Below are positions 23,502-34,417 of a stretch of 64,000 bases of DNA, in pieces. This DNA is from Zasmidium citrigriseum. Taxonomy: Eukaryota; Ascomycota; Dothideomycetes; Mycosphaerellales; Mycosphaerellaceae. Position 1 is the stretch's first letter. Every line of letters starts with the position of its first letter. The translations under genes and the position numbers were made by a program. The stretch spans positions 62,001-126,000 of the forward strand of contig NHNW01000050.1 in the NCBI GenBank assembly GCA_002786025.1, written 5' to 3'. The notes beneath the pieces are model-generated. The model saw nothing but the letters and a program-made list of their open reading frames with translations. It was not told the DNA's origin and ran no database searches.

Positions 23502-24696
23502 ATGTCCACCACCACGACCGATACTGCCACTCCGTTGAGAGTTGTGGCTACTTCGCAAGCCCTCAAGGTCGATGGGACTGACCCGAAATATGGCGACTGG
23601 AGAGATGATCTTGTCCGTGATGGTTTTGCTGTGATCAAGGGAGCTATCCCACGAGAGAGAGCAGACAGCTATGCTGATTCCATGTTCAGTTGGCTGGAAG
23701 GATTGTAAGTCTCGCGGTCAAGATCCAAAGTTTCAATGGACTGATCCCTCTCGCAGCAACCTGGGCTTTGATAGGAACGATCTATCCACTGTTCATAAAG
23801 ACAAGCTGCCATGGATCGATCAGAAGGGCATGTGTTTGCAATATGCCGTCACCCACGAAGACTTTGCGTGGAAAGTGCGTGGAGAGCCAGGAGTTGTGGG
23901 TGCCTTTGAGAAGGTCTACGACACCAAAGACTTGATCGTGTCCTTTGATGCCATCAACTTTGGCTTTCCAAAGTGCGTTTCCGACAGTCCCAATCTCGTT
24001 CGATCGACAGCTAACATGGTGTCTAGCCGGAAAGACCTCCCACCAAACACGCCATGGCCACACCAGGACCAGGACCCTCTTAAGCCTGGCTTCCGTTGCC
24101 TGCAAGGTCTCGTCAATCTCCTGCCCAACGGTCCTGACGACGGTGGCCTTATCGTCTGCAAGGGAGCACACCTGGCGTCAGAGGAGTACCATAGAGTGTT
24201 CAAAGACGAACCCAGGATCCCCGCCTGGACTCCAGAATGGTTCGGCTTTACGGACAATGGAATGAAGTGGCTCGAAGAGCAAGGCTACCAGTGGGAGAAG
24301 GTCTGCGCTGAGCCCGGTGATCTCCTCGTGTGGGACTCTCGTACCCCACACTACAATCTCAGTTCGAAGACCGAGCAGCCACGCTTCTGCATCTATACGT
24401 GCTACATGCCCGTTGCGGATGCGACGCAGGAGGATCTCAAGAGGAAGAAAGATGCTTTTGAGAGGCATGTGGGAACAACGTAAGCCACCGTGCAACATGT
24501 GTAAGGCATCTACTGATCTTTCACTCTCAGGCACTGGCCGAATGCTCGCCATGTCGGCTCGAACGTTGCGAAGAGAGGTGAAGAAGATGACCCGCACAAT
24601 CGATTTGAGCCAGTCAATAAGCCTGTGTTGGACGAAAGGACCTTCAGGTTGACTGGCATCCCGTACATCAAAGCTGGATTACAAGTACCTGAGTGA
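23502..24696 (+). CDS. PhyH-family Fe(II)/2-oxoglutarate dioxygenase (copy 2)
   Basis: Exons 23502-23704, 23757-23972, 24027-24479 and 24531-24696 give 345 aa. The iron ligands are H152 and D154 (WPHQDQDP) and H248 (DSRTPHYN), with R259 placed for 2-oxoglutarate. It is a paralogue of the gene at 20.2 kb but has four exons instead of two and a longer C-terminal tail (RHVGSNVAKRGEEDD...). All catalytic residues are kept in both, so neither looks like a decayed copy. It is divergent from the FAD monooxygenase and followed by a carboxylesterase in the same orientation. Confidence 0.9.
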
Positions 24697-25206
24697 CACA
24701 TTCGTTCACAATAGTTCAAAAGAAACTCAGCTCTAAGTCCTAGAAAACTCGTTTAGACATTGCCTCGTCCTTCTCGTCGGCAATGCAAGTACTATCTCCT
24801 AGCCGTTGATTCGCCGGAAACCCTTTTCCTCTCGCGAAGTGGAGATGCCCGACTCGGCGCAAGGCTGGCTGTTCAAGCACGGGCAGCAAAAGTCTAACTT
24901 GGGAGGTACAGTGATCTCACCCACTTCGAATATTGGGCGGATCAAAACTCGAAGGTCGTAATATCAAGGCATCGGGGAACGGCACGTTCCGCGGATTCAA
25001 GATAATACAGGCTTATGGAGTAGACCACAATTAAGGCAGAGGCGGAATCATCGGGAGGGATCGGCAAGACAAGCTTTGGAGACTGTACAGTGCCTGCAGT
25101 AGCGACATCATGTCATCAACTTGGAAGTCCCAGCAGCCATACAATACTCCTTGGCTCGTCTTCTGGCTGGACACTCGATGTACCTCAACATTGCAAGTCA
25201 GTCACC
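24697..25206. other. Intergenic, presumed promoter of the carboxylesterase
   Basis: 510 nt between PhyH-2 and the carboxylesterase. No open frame of note. The two motifs shared by the neighbouring divergent promoters are not present exactly here; GGCGCAAGGCT near 24857 is only a partial match. Confidence 0.4.
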
Positions 25207-27064
25207 ATGTCTGTTTTCCGAAGAACTTTCAAGGCCTTGTCACTTCTCCTCGCGTCTCAACCTTCACCGAGTTGGTCTTGGATGGATCATCGTCGTGCAC
25301 CAATTGCGACCATCAAAAACGGCTCGATCTCTGGCATCCACTCCAGCGGGTACAACCAAGACTTCTTCCTTGGAGTACCGTATGCTCAGCCTCCAGTTGG
25401 CGAGCTACGATTCAGAAACCCACAATCATTGAACACTACCTACGATGGACATCTGTTGGCGGATCACTATCCTCCTGACTGTCAGGGATATGGCGATGAT
25501 GCTCCTTTGTCCGAAGACTGCCTCTATCTGAACGTGGTTCGACCGTCTGCACATCTTCACGAGTCTCTTCCAGTCGCTGTCTGGATCTATGGCGGCGGGC
25601 TACGAGGAGGTGGAACAGCAGGTATGGCTTTCACATTCTGGAGCGAACGTGGTTCACAGCTAACGACAGAATAGACCGGGACTATAACTTGTCTTCCATC
25701 GTCGATAACTCGGTGAAGATTGGGAAACCTATCATCGCAGTCTCGCTTAACTATCGATTATCTGGATGGGGGTTCCTCTCCTCGCGAGAAGTCACAGCCA
25801 GCGGCAACACCAATGTCGGACTACGTGACCAGCGCCTGGCATTGCACTGGATACAAGAGAACATAGGTGCCTTTGGTGGAGATGCAAGAAAGGTCACCAT
25901 CTGGGGCGAAAGTGCAGGAGCATTATCCGTTGGATATCACTTGACAGCATACAATGGCCGAGACGACGGTCTCTTTCGAGCTGCAATCATGGAGTCGGGT
26001 GGTCCAATCAACTACAACACTTACCTCGACGAAGGCGTCTACCAGCCGACGTACGATGCTCTCGTCAATGTCACGGGCTGCACAAAGGCCATCGATACTC
26101 TGGATTGCGTACGAAATGCACCGTTCGGTGTTCTGAACCACTTTTTCAACTCTACGGACGGCGGAATGTGGAATCCGTGTCCGATCGTCGATGGTGATTT
26201 CGTACAGCACTGGGGAAGTGTGCAGCTCAAACAGGGCAGCTTTGTACATGTACCAGTGAGTTGAGATCTGCACATGTTGCAGGTGATAAGACGAGTACTG
26301 ACCATGATCAACAATAGATCATGGCCGGGGCGAATACCGACGAAGGCACATCGTTCGTGCCCAACCCTCCACTCGGTACCCGCGTCGACACAGACGCCGA
26401 ATTTGTAGCCTACGCAGCGAACGATTCTCTGCTGATGTTCGTCCCATCAGCGATCGCACCCGAAGCCTTGCTTGCTTATCCGGACACTGCAGAGTATCGC
26501 ATCCCATCCGACGATATCATAGGTGACTTTCAGTATCCAGCATCGTACGGGAAACAGTTTCGCAGGACAGCAGCTTTCGCAGGTGATGTGCGCATCATTG
26601 CCAATCGTCGAGCTACGTGTCAGACTTGGTCGACAAAAGGACTACCGGCTTACTGCTACCGCTTCAATATCAGACCAGCGGGCACATCGTCTACTCTAGG
26701 CGTACCGCCCTTAGCTCTAGGCGTACAGCACTTTGCTGAAGTTGCTTGGGTCTTCGACAACGTTGAAGGCTATGGATACCCTGAGTTCGGCGCCCTCAAC
26801 CCATTCCAAGATAAGCCCCAGTCATATCGGGACGCTGCTTTTCTCATCAGTGCGAGCTGGGCATCATTTGTCCACGACCTCGATCCCAACTCATGGAGAG
26901 GAAGGCCTACCAACACGCCAGTGTGGCCGACATACGACCACGCCAACCCGAAGAATCTGGTCTGGGATGCGAATTGTACTGACTTGGCGTATGTTGAGGA
27001 CGATACGTGGAGACAGAGCGGCATCCAGTGGGTCATTGATCATGCTTTGTCGTACAGACGATAA
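25207..27064 (+). CDS. Type-B carboxylesterase/lipase, probably secreted
   Basis: Exons 25207-25621, 25675-26255 and 26318-27064 give 580 aa. The alpha/beta-hydrolase family signature is complete: YAQPPVGELRFRNP, SEDCLYLNV, the oxyanion loop WIYGGGLRGGG, nucleophile Ser (about 218) in WGESAGALS, the acid in GANTDEGTSF and His in GVQHFAEVAWVF. The first 25 residues (FRRTFKALSLLLASQPSPSWSW) are compatible with a signal peptide, which suits a secreted esterase. It could release acids or alcohols from an external ester before uptake. It is the right-hand end of the accessory group. Confidence 0.92.
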
Positions 27065-27342
27065 CGATTGAGATGCCCACTACCTGTGTCGGATGGAAAT
27101 TCGAGATCACCTGTGTCAAGGGCCAGTGTTCTCAGAGAAATGGACGAACGTATGCCAACAAATTTCATTTTCCTGAGATTCTTCGAAATAACGCCAGCTG
27201 ATGCTAGATTGATTCGAGTCTTAAAGCGTAGAGAGCGTGATGTCTAAAAGATGACCAATGCAACAGAAACAGCATGACAATCAAAATCAAAACGCAGAAT
27301 CAACCAGTCTATCCACATCCATCAATCATCATACCGTCATAA

Positions 27343-28658
27343 TCATTTGTCGTTTGATGGAGCAGCTTCCGTTCCACAAGTGATGCTCGCAACCCAAGTT
27401 CCCTTGCCATCCTTTTCAACGTTCAGAGGAGCAGCGCTGGTAACGTCGCCAAGTGCGGAATCATATTGACCAGACACCTCGCAAATGACGTTCGGGATCG
27501 AAGAGGAGATAACCGAGATACTGGTCAAGACCTCATTCAACGAGATGGCGTATCCAGTCAAAGGAATATCCCATTGGGTGGCACTTTCTTCGATGTCGTT
27601 GGAGAACTGGAGTCTGACAGTCTGTCCAGCATTGCCAGGCGCAACAGTCGCGGTTGAAGAGGCAGTCGAAGTGGCCGTACTGACAGCAGATTTGGTCATC
27701 GTGGCGAAAGTTGTGGCTGCCGACATGGAGGAGACGGAGGAGCTGCCTGAGAGAATACCACACTGCACAGCCGTGACCTCGACCGTGGCACCGTTCATGG
27801 AAATGTCGGCGTCACCATTGGCAGTAGCAAGACCGACGACCTTGCCGCCAACGATGGCGGAGCAGCCAATCTTGTCCAGACTTGTGGCGCCATTCGCAAC
27901 AACGAGCGAGAGAGTAGTAACGTTGATTGGAAGTTGGCCGCCGTTCGTGAATGGTTTGTTGTCGAGAGGAACGACGAGTTGGATTGTTTCGTCGGATGCA
28001 GCACCTGCAGCACCATCCGCAGTGTTGTCGTTCTTGAGCGCGAGGTTCACGGTGTCCGCGGGGTTACCTGCCATGATTGACTGCGAGGACGATGTCGAGG
28101 TGGAAGTGGAGTTGGCGCTAGAAGTGGAGTTCGAGATCGAACATTCCGCGGGAGCTGGATCATTGGGAGTGAAATCGCCTCCCTGAATTGTCGTGCCCGC
28201 AATGTTCTTTGGTGCCTTGGCGGCTAGCTGAGCGAAAGTGCATTGTGTTTTAGCAGGGTCGCTTGGTGGGTTGATGACAGCGACCATGCCCATCTGGCAG
28301 TGCATTTTCTGGGCACAGTACAGCCAGTGAGGCTTTGTATCGTTGATCTCGACGGTGAAAGATCCAGACTGCGGTATGTCAGCTAAGCTTGCAATAGGGA
28401 TGTCGAGATACCTACACCGCCAAGGTGGAAACCTGCAAAGATGCCGCCGTCGAGAGGCACGCATGGTTCGCCGAAAGAGGACTCTACCACGGTGTGATTC
28501 ATCTGAAGGAAGTTGAAGGAGACCAGATCACCGGGCTGGGCGAAGATTGTGTTCGGCGTGTAGACGAGCTCGGTGCCTCCGACGTCGACGACATGGACTC
28601 GTTGAGCGGCGAGGACCGTGGGGAGGAGGATAGCGGCGGTAGCGGAGAATCGATCCAT
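27343..28658 (-). CDS. Secreted cupredoxin-domain protein with Ser/Thr-rich linkers
   Basis: Exons 28416-28658 and 27343-28368 give 422 aa. Residues 1-18 form a signal peptide (MDRFSATAAILLPTVLAA). Residues 20-120 form a cupredoxin: H55 in NHTV, then C99, H104 and M109 in WLYCAQKMHCQMGM, a full type-1 copper site. A Ser/Thr-rich linker follows (about 155-180). Two related beta-rich modules come next, one starting NPADTVNLAL and the other NAGQTVRLQF, separated by another Ser/Thr stretch. No clear GPI signal is seen at the end. Fungal proteins of this class are extracellular or wall-associated; their redox partner is unknown. The donor GTAGGT at 28415 is the only one keeping the frame. Confidence 0.87.
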
Positions 28659-29878
28659 TTTTGCAATGATTGTATGTTCAATGAAAAGGCTAGACCTGAC
28701 CAAGGAGATACAAAGGAAAAAAAACGGAAAGAAATTGGTGTGCTGGTGTTGTGAGGCGATGTGTTTGTAGTTGATGATGAGTACTTACCTTCGCTGTCCT
28801 CTGGCCTTCTTATATCAATTCCTCGCCAGAGGACTTCCGGTGCTTACTACGGGCTGGAACACTGTTTGTTAGTGTGTTGTTGGCTGACTGCTCACTCTGG
28901 AAAGTCGGGCCATGCTTCCTCCTCAGCCCGCTGCAAAGTCCTCAGCCTCGCGCCCGAAAGGGGCTCACTCGCCCGCTCGCACGTACTTATCCTCCACTTT
29001 CAGGCACAACGCCCGGGTAATATAAGCATCTATATATAGACTTTGCTTGTACGGTCTTGCAAAGCTTCTTGAAATGCTTGTGGCTTGCAAAGACTCTTAT
29101 TCCGGCCCGGAGTGAATCTACTATTGGAGGAGTTTTCTCACTGTGGCTTGATGCAATGACCAAGCTTTGGCTATTCTCTGCCAGCGAACGTTGATTCCAC
29201 ACTCTGCTATGTTCGTCGCAAGACCTTTGATGCTGGAGAACTGTTGTCAAAGCGGAGACGCTATACAACGCTACGGCCGAGAGCTGAGGAGCATACTCGT
29301 GACCACGCGGCCGATGTCCTCGCTATTCGGGCTTCATAGGGCGGACTCGGTGCATTCCCGTGGCTGTCTGGATCACACTGGCTCCCTTTCGCGCCGCCAA
29401 TCCATCTGCATGAGGTTAACATTCCTCTCAGCCGACCGCTCTTCTCCACGGTTTCGAATGAGATCTTTGTCTCGTTCTGCCTCAGGCCCAGGAGCGAACT
29501 TTTGAATCGTGGATGTTGAAAAGCAGGAGACATAAAAGCGAGTTGCGCCAAAGACAAGAGCGCCGGGAAGTGCTCCAGAATCTGGCATTTCTAGGCTGTA
29601 CTTGGTATTCAGATGCCGACTTCGACTCCGAGTGCACACAGAGGTCTAATTGAACAACATAAATGCTGGTCAGATGCTTTGCAACGAACATTCAGCACGG
29701 AGCGAGAGATGACGGAGACGCTTGTCGGGAGTTCATTAAACATAATGGCATATTGATCTTGGTAATGAGAAAGCTACACGAAAGCTACTCTCGTGGAATG
29801 TGCGAGATTCCGCGTCCATCGCATGTCTCCCTACACCAGGGTCTCTTCTCTTCTCATCCTCAGCGCTGTTCGTGATCC
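28659..29878. other. 1.2 kb intergenic, no gene seen
   Basis: Upstream of the cupredoxin gene. Open frames are short, overlap each other on both strands and show no domain. Part must be the cupredoxin promoter. Confidence 0.45.
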
Positions 29879-30280
29879 TTACTCTTTTGCCTCAATGACA
29901 ACTCCATCTTCAGGGAATGCCTCTCGCTTCTCCTTCGGGATCGTAAACGCATCAGGCGAGTTCCACAAAGACTCAGCCTCACGCTCCACCATCTCATCCT
30001 CTCGGCGCCAGTTGCCTCCGCGGCCACCTCCACCAGCTCGGACTTCGATGTCGTCTCGGCGCCAGTTGCCACCGCGACCGCCTCCACCAGCTCGTGCCTC
30101 GATGTCATCTCCTCGTCGCCAGTTCCAGCAACGAGCGTTACAGCCTGCTTGGGCGTCGGCGTCTGTGTTCACGTTAGCCTTGCTTCTGTTGTCGATGCGC
30201 TACACTGGTGTACCTGGGCCTGGAGCGGCGCAAGCCACAGTGGCCAAGATGGCGGCGATGGCGAGTGATTTGAATTGCAT
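29879..30280 (-). CDS. Small secreted repeat precursor with Kex2-type sites
   Basis: Exons 30214-30280 and 29879-30162 (51-nt intron, GTACAC...CACAG) give 116 aa. Residues 1-18 or so are a clean signal peptide (MQFKSLAIAAILATVACA). Three Ala-ended dipeptides (DA-DA-QA, 23-28) precede GCNARCWNW, then Arg-Arg at 38-39. Two near-identical 18-19-residue units follow, each ending GGGGRGGNW and Arg-Arg (57-58 and 75-76); a further Lys-Arg lies at 101-102. Three segments ending in Asn-Trp right before a dibasic site is the layout of Kex2-processed precursors such as pheromones or fungal RiPPs. No known core motif matches. The antisense frame is also open, but lacks these features. Confidence 0.6.
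29999..30110 (-). repeat. Two 54-nt coding repeats
   Basis: Approximate limits of two tandem 54-nt units encoding DDIE(A/V)RAGGGGRGGNWRR in the secreted precursor. The protein copies differ at one internal position (Ala/Val), apart from an extra Gly before the first. DNA copies are similar but not identical. Confidence 0.7.
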
Positions 30281-31371
30281 CTTGATAGCTTTGGTCTGTT
30301 CGTTCAAGCTTGAGGTACAGCAAAGACTCCAGCCGGCAACGGAGTCTGGCTTGCACTTATATGTTCTTATCAGTGGTTCTCCACCAGACGTAGCCCTTAG
30401 GCGTGCCGTTCCAACAAGGCTGGTGAAACAAGCTGAGGTAACGATCGTACGTTACACGGCATGATGCCATAGACAATGACCAGCCCAAACACACGGTTTT
30501 CATGTCTCGCTGTCCGTAGGATAGAGTGTTTGAATGCGTCCTGCCTGTTTTAGCTAGCTTTCCATAGCCTTAGTCTTCTGCTTCCTGCTAGGGGACGCCT
30601 GATCTTCCATCACTTACTCTATTGGTCGAGATGTTCTCATCATTCGAGGCTTATAGAAACTGCCCGAAATGTGATTCGACGACACTGTGCGCTCGACGTG
30701 TGGATGCTGGGACGTTGTCGTACCTGATGCATGGTAACGTTTTCAGGCGTTCACATGCGTCCAAGACCCTGACAGCGGACTCTTAGCGTCGATGCCTTCT
30801 TCGGTGAAGGGGCATCTACATCATCACAGCTATGTAATTGCAACGATGCCGCTGATAAGAAGAGAAAGTGAGCGAGTCTTCGTAAAAGCTCTGCAGGGAA
30901 GCGAAACGTTGGAAGAGGTCCCAGGCGTTGCCCTGTCTCGCTCGCAGCCTTGTCGAAAAGCCGACTTGGGCCCGCCATGATATGACGGCTCCGATGGCGA
31001 TGGTCAAAGTACTCTCTTCATATACGATGATCATTCCCGATGAGACTCTGCGAACTTTACGATGCCGTACTTAATCAAGAATTCTCTCTCTGAAAGGAAT
31101 CGAGTTGAGTAAGACGTTAGATCAACACGGGCATTGCCGGCGAGCTGAAAGGCTTTCAGGATAATGCTCTTTCACCAGCAACTCACTGGCTTCTCAACGA
31201 CCGGTTACAGTACAGATGAGGTAGGACTCAAAGCCGGCATTCTATTCGGTGGCAGTCACCCGTGTCCTCGAATACGCACTCGACCATCCGTCCAAGACCC
31301 TCGACGTCGATTGCCAGTCCCGCATGCAATACAATTGTACTTCTCGGCTTCATATATCTCTTCTTAAGTGA
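30281..31371. other. 1.1 kb intergenic, no gene seen
   Basis: Between the starts of the secreted precursor (minus) and the doubtful secreted frame (plus). Short frames at 30751-30980 overlap on both strands and show no domain. Confidence 0.45.
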
Positions 31372-31854
31372 ATGATCTCTTCGCGATCACCAACGGCCAT
31401 GATCGCAATGTTCGTCACAGCCGCCTGGGCCTTCACTATCACAGCATACGCTCTACCCGACCAGATCAAACTTCAGCATCAACGAGATGGGGCACACCAA
31501 AGCCTACAGCTCCAAAAGAGAGTGTTACTCGATGCTCCTGCATGATATGTGAGCAACGCCGGCGCCCACGCCTTCAAGGCTCCAACGATCAATAGGCGGC
31601 AATACAGGAACGGTAGACTCGTTCGCGATCTCGACCTTTCCAACATCACTAGCGGGGTCTACAACAGCGACACGCTCTTACAAGGCAACAACGCAACATT
31701 GTCCATCGTACACATCATAGCCTTCTTCGAGCCGGACGTGATCCGTAATACTGGGATCCTCAGAGACGTCGAAGGAGCGATCGCCAAAAGCGACGAAGGG
31801 TATCGATGGCGTGACACAACAGCTTCGATATCCGCAGTTGAAGAACTTCGATGA
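31372..31854 (+). CDS. Doubtful small secreted protein or pseudogene
   Basis: One reading frame runs from ATG 31372 to a stop at 31852-31854 but has an in-frame TGA at 31543-31545. The start encodes a signal-peptide-like segment (MIAMFVTAAWAFTITAYA), then a polar stretch ending in QKR, a possible Kex2 site. Removing 31522-31578 as a 57-nt intron (GTGTTA...TTCAAG) would drop the stop and give 141 aa, but that donor is weak. Otherwise the gene is broken by one nonsense change. Downstream residues (SNITSGVYNSDTLLQGNNATL) match no family I know and contain N-glycosylation sequons, which suits secretion. Confidence 0.35.
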
Positions 31855-32399
31855 GGGGATGTATAATGCATATCCTGGGTGGACGAAGATGCTGAAAGGG
31901 TAGATATCTCGGCGAGAAGGAAGAGATTGGTACTGTTGCCGACTCATGTCTTCGACGATCCGGCTTTATGATATCCACCAGGACGTCCAGGGGATCTCGC
32001 TTTTTTGGTGAGAGTGAGGGAGTTGAAGTCGCCGGATTGAAGTCACGGCTTCGAGGTCGTCGACGTAGCCACGGCGTCTGACTATTAGGCAGGTCCTCCA
32101 AGAGTATAGTACTCTCATATATCTTCTCGGCAGCTTCCCAATCCAGCTACTGTCAACCCAAACCTTATCCCCACCACCTCCTCGTACCCCAGAGTCGATC
32201 ATGGCGTATACATCTGCAAGCCTGCATCGATCAGCCGCGAGCTTTTCCGATTGTGGGACAAAGCCTCCGAAGATTTGGAAGTCTGGACGTCGTCATTGCA
32301 AAAGCAACATGTTCGATATATACACATGGACCCCTCTTCAGCAATACCGAGAGTGTTTTGAGGGCGTTCAATGTTTTGATCTGATTAAGTGCTTTCGGA
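31855..32399. other. Intergenic, promoter of the MCT-like transporter
   Basis: About 545 nt. A 78-codon minus frame at 31966-32202 has no recognisable features and is not called. Confidence 0.45.
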
Positions 32400-33852
32400 A
32401 TGGGTGCTGAAGGCGAAAACGGGGTCGCAAGAGTCCCATCAGCGTCTTCTGAAGATGCAGAGAGCGCGATGAAAGAGAAGCACGACCAACCCGACAGTGA
32501 GAATGGCAATGGCGCAGTCGTCGAATCTCGCGAAGACACCGAAGCCTCAAAAGAAGAAGAGGAAGAATCCAACTCCTACAGCTCCTCTCCAATCCCCGAC
32601 GGCGGCCTCTGGGCCTGGCTCCAAGTCCTGTCCGGTTTCATGCTCTACCTAAATTCATGGTCAGTCCCCAATCACACCCCAAACCCCACCCTCACTAACC
32701 TCACTCTTTCTGTACAGGGGCACAGTAACAGCCTTCGGCGTCTTCCAATCCTACTACAGCCAAACCCTCCTCTCGAATAAGTCAAATAGCACAATAGCCT
32801 GGATAGGAACCATGCAAGGTTTCCTGCTGGCATTCACCACAATTTTCGCCGGCCCAATTCTCGACCGGGGCCATCCCCACACCCTCATCTTAATAGGAGG
32901 CTTCTTGGTAGTCTTCGGACTGATGATGACGAGCCTGTGCACGACATATTGGCAGTTGTTCCTGGCGCAGGGGGTTTGTGTGGGCCTTGGGGCGGGACAG
33001 ATTTTTATTGTGGCCGTTGCGGTCATTCCGGGGTGGTGGGAGAAGTGGAGGGCTGTGGCGACGGGGTTGTCTGCGGCAGGGAGTGCGGTGGGTGGGGTGA
33101 TTTATCCGATTGTGTTTCATCGATTGCAGCCGGTGATTGGGTTTGGGTGGAGTATGAGGGTTTTGGCCTTCATCGCACTGGGAACGCTGAGTATCTCGTT
33201 GGCTGTGGCGAAGATGCGAACATTGCCGCCGCCGCGACCGAAGATTGTGGATTTCACGGGATTCAGAGAGGTGCTCTTCTCGCTGTTCTGCCTGTTGAGC
33301 TTCCTCGGAGCGATGGGGTTGTATGTGCCGTACTTCTTCATCTCGGATTATGCGGCGCAGCGAGAGAAGCAGCCTCGGGAGTTGTCGTTCTATATGCTGC
33401 CGATACTGTCTGCTGGAGGCATCATTGGTCGAGCAGTGCCTGGGCTCCTGGCAGATCGATTTGGATGTCTGCAGACGCTGACCTTCACAACGACCGTTTC
33501 GGCATTGCTGGGATTCAGCTGGATTGCGGTGACGGATTCCAAGGCGGGGATCATCGTATGGTCTCTTCTGTATGGCGTCTTCAGCGGCCCGTTTGTAAGC
33601 CTACAGACACCGACGATTGCAGCCATCACCCCGGATATGCGTATAGTTGGTGGGAGAATGGGCATGAGCACGTTCTGTCTCGCGTTGGGTGTTCTCGTGG
33701 GAAATCCAATCGCGGGAGAGATCCAGTCCAGAGGCGATTGGGTCGGTCTGCAGTGTTTCTGCGGAGCAACGTTGATGCTGAGTGCGGCGTTGACGGCCGT
33801 GACAATGGTCCTCAAAGTCAGGCGTGATCGAGAAGCCAAAGGAGGCACGTAG
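32400..33852 (+). CDS. MFS transporter, monocarboxylate (MCT)-like
   Basis: Exons 32400-32659 and 32718-33852 give 464 aa. An acidic cytosolic tail of about 60 residues leads into PDGGLWAW, the signature before the first membrane segment of the MCT/SLC16-like fungal family. About 12 hydrophobic segments follow; a characteristic RxPxPRPKIVDF-type loop (MRTLPPPRPKIVDFTGF) links the halves. Members carry monocarboxylates, riboflavin or unknown solutes. Its 3' end lies 49 nt from the convergent NTF2-like gene. Confidence 0.9.
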
Positions 33853-33901
33853 CCCACATTATGCGGAATTTCCTCATGATCCACCAATGCCCGTTCCTCA
33901 T

Positions 33902-34417
33902 TCACACCTTCATCCCTCTCAACCCATTCTGCCTATAACAAACCCACACACCCTTCGTCTTCTTCCACATACCCACATAAACGCCCTCCCTCTCCACGCC
34001 CTCAGGATGCCCCCAGATGCGCAGTCGAAACCAGATCAGCGCCGCCTCTTTATTCTCATCCACACTTGCATTCGCATCCGCCAAAGCAAACCTATACCCT
34101 GGAGCATCGTTGACCATACCTTTGTGCCGTTCCAGGAAGGCCTCCCGGGACGTCACGTAGGGCTCCTCACTGTACTCCAAGTAGCCGGCGAATTGGGGAT
34201 GGAGGTAGGTCGACAGGTCGGGATGTGTCCAATCGCGATTGTTCAAAATGTCAACGATGTGGGCGTTGAGGTCTTCGAGGAAGAGGGCGGTTGGGGTCTT
34301 GGGCGGGGCACCGGAAGCGGTGGTGGCAGGGGGACAGAGGATGTCGAGGGAGGAGGGGCCGGGAGAGGACTTGATCTGTGGCAGAGTGAAGTCTTCAGGC
34401 GAGGAGGACTCGTCCAT
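33902..34417 (-). CDS. NTF2/SnoaL-like fold protein
   Basis: An intronless frame of 171 aa. After a disordered Ser/Pro-rich leader of about 45 residues, the domain FLEDLNAHIVDILNNRDWTHPDLSTYLHPQF..., with REAFLERHKGMVNDAPGYRF and EAALIWFRLRIWGHPEG, has the helix-helix-strand order and spacing of small NTF2-like (SnoaL) proteins. No catalytic residues can be assigned, so it may be an enzyme of unknown substrate or a binding protein. It is divergent from SEC63. Confidence 0.65.
   Translation of the reverse strand: MDESSSPEDFTLPQIKSSPGPSSLDILCPPATTASGAPPKTPTALFLEDLNAHIVDILNNRDWTHPDLSTYLHPQFAGYLEYSEEPYVTSREAFLERHKGMVNDAPGYRFALADANASVDENKEAALIWFRLRIWGHPEGVEREGVYVGMWKKTKGVWVCYRQNGLRGMKV

Noticed and set aside
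27485..28186. 233-codon plus-strand frame
   Set aside because: Antisense to the Ser/Thr/Ala-rich part of the cupredoxin gene.
30075..30280. Alpha-pheromone precursor reading of the repeat gene
   Set aside because: Known filamentous pheromones have a W-C-x6-C-W type core; here the only Cys pair is C-x3-C and the other units have no Cys, so the name is not applied.
29793..30464. 223-codon plus-strand frame across the repeat precursor
   Set aside because: It is very Pro/Arg/Ser-rich because it mirrors the Gly/Arg repeats; it has no signal, domain or introns, while the minus strand has a signal peptide and a clean intron.
32937..33827. 296-codon plus-strand frame in another phase
   Set aside because: Overlaps the MCT-like transporter in a shifted frame with no hydrophobic pattern or domain.
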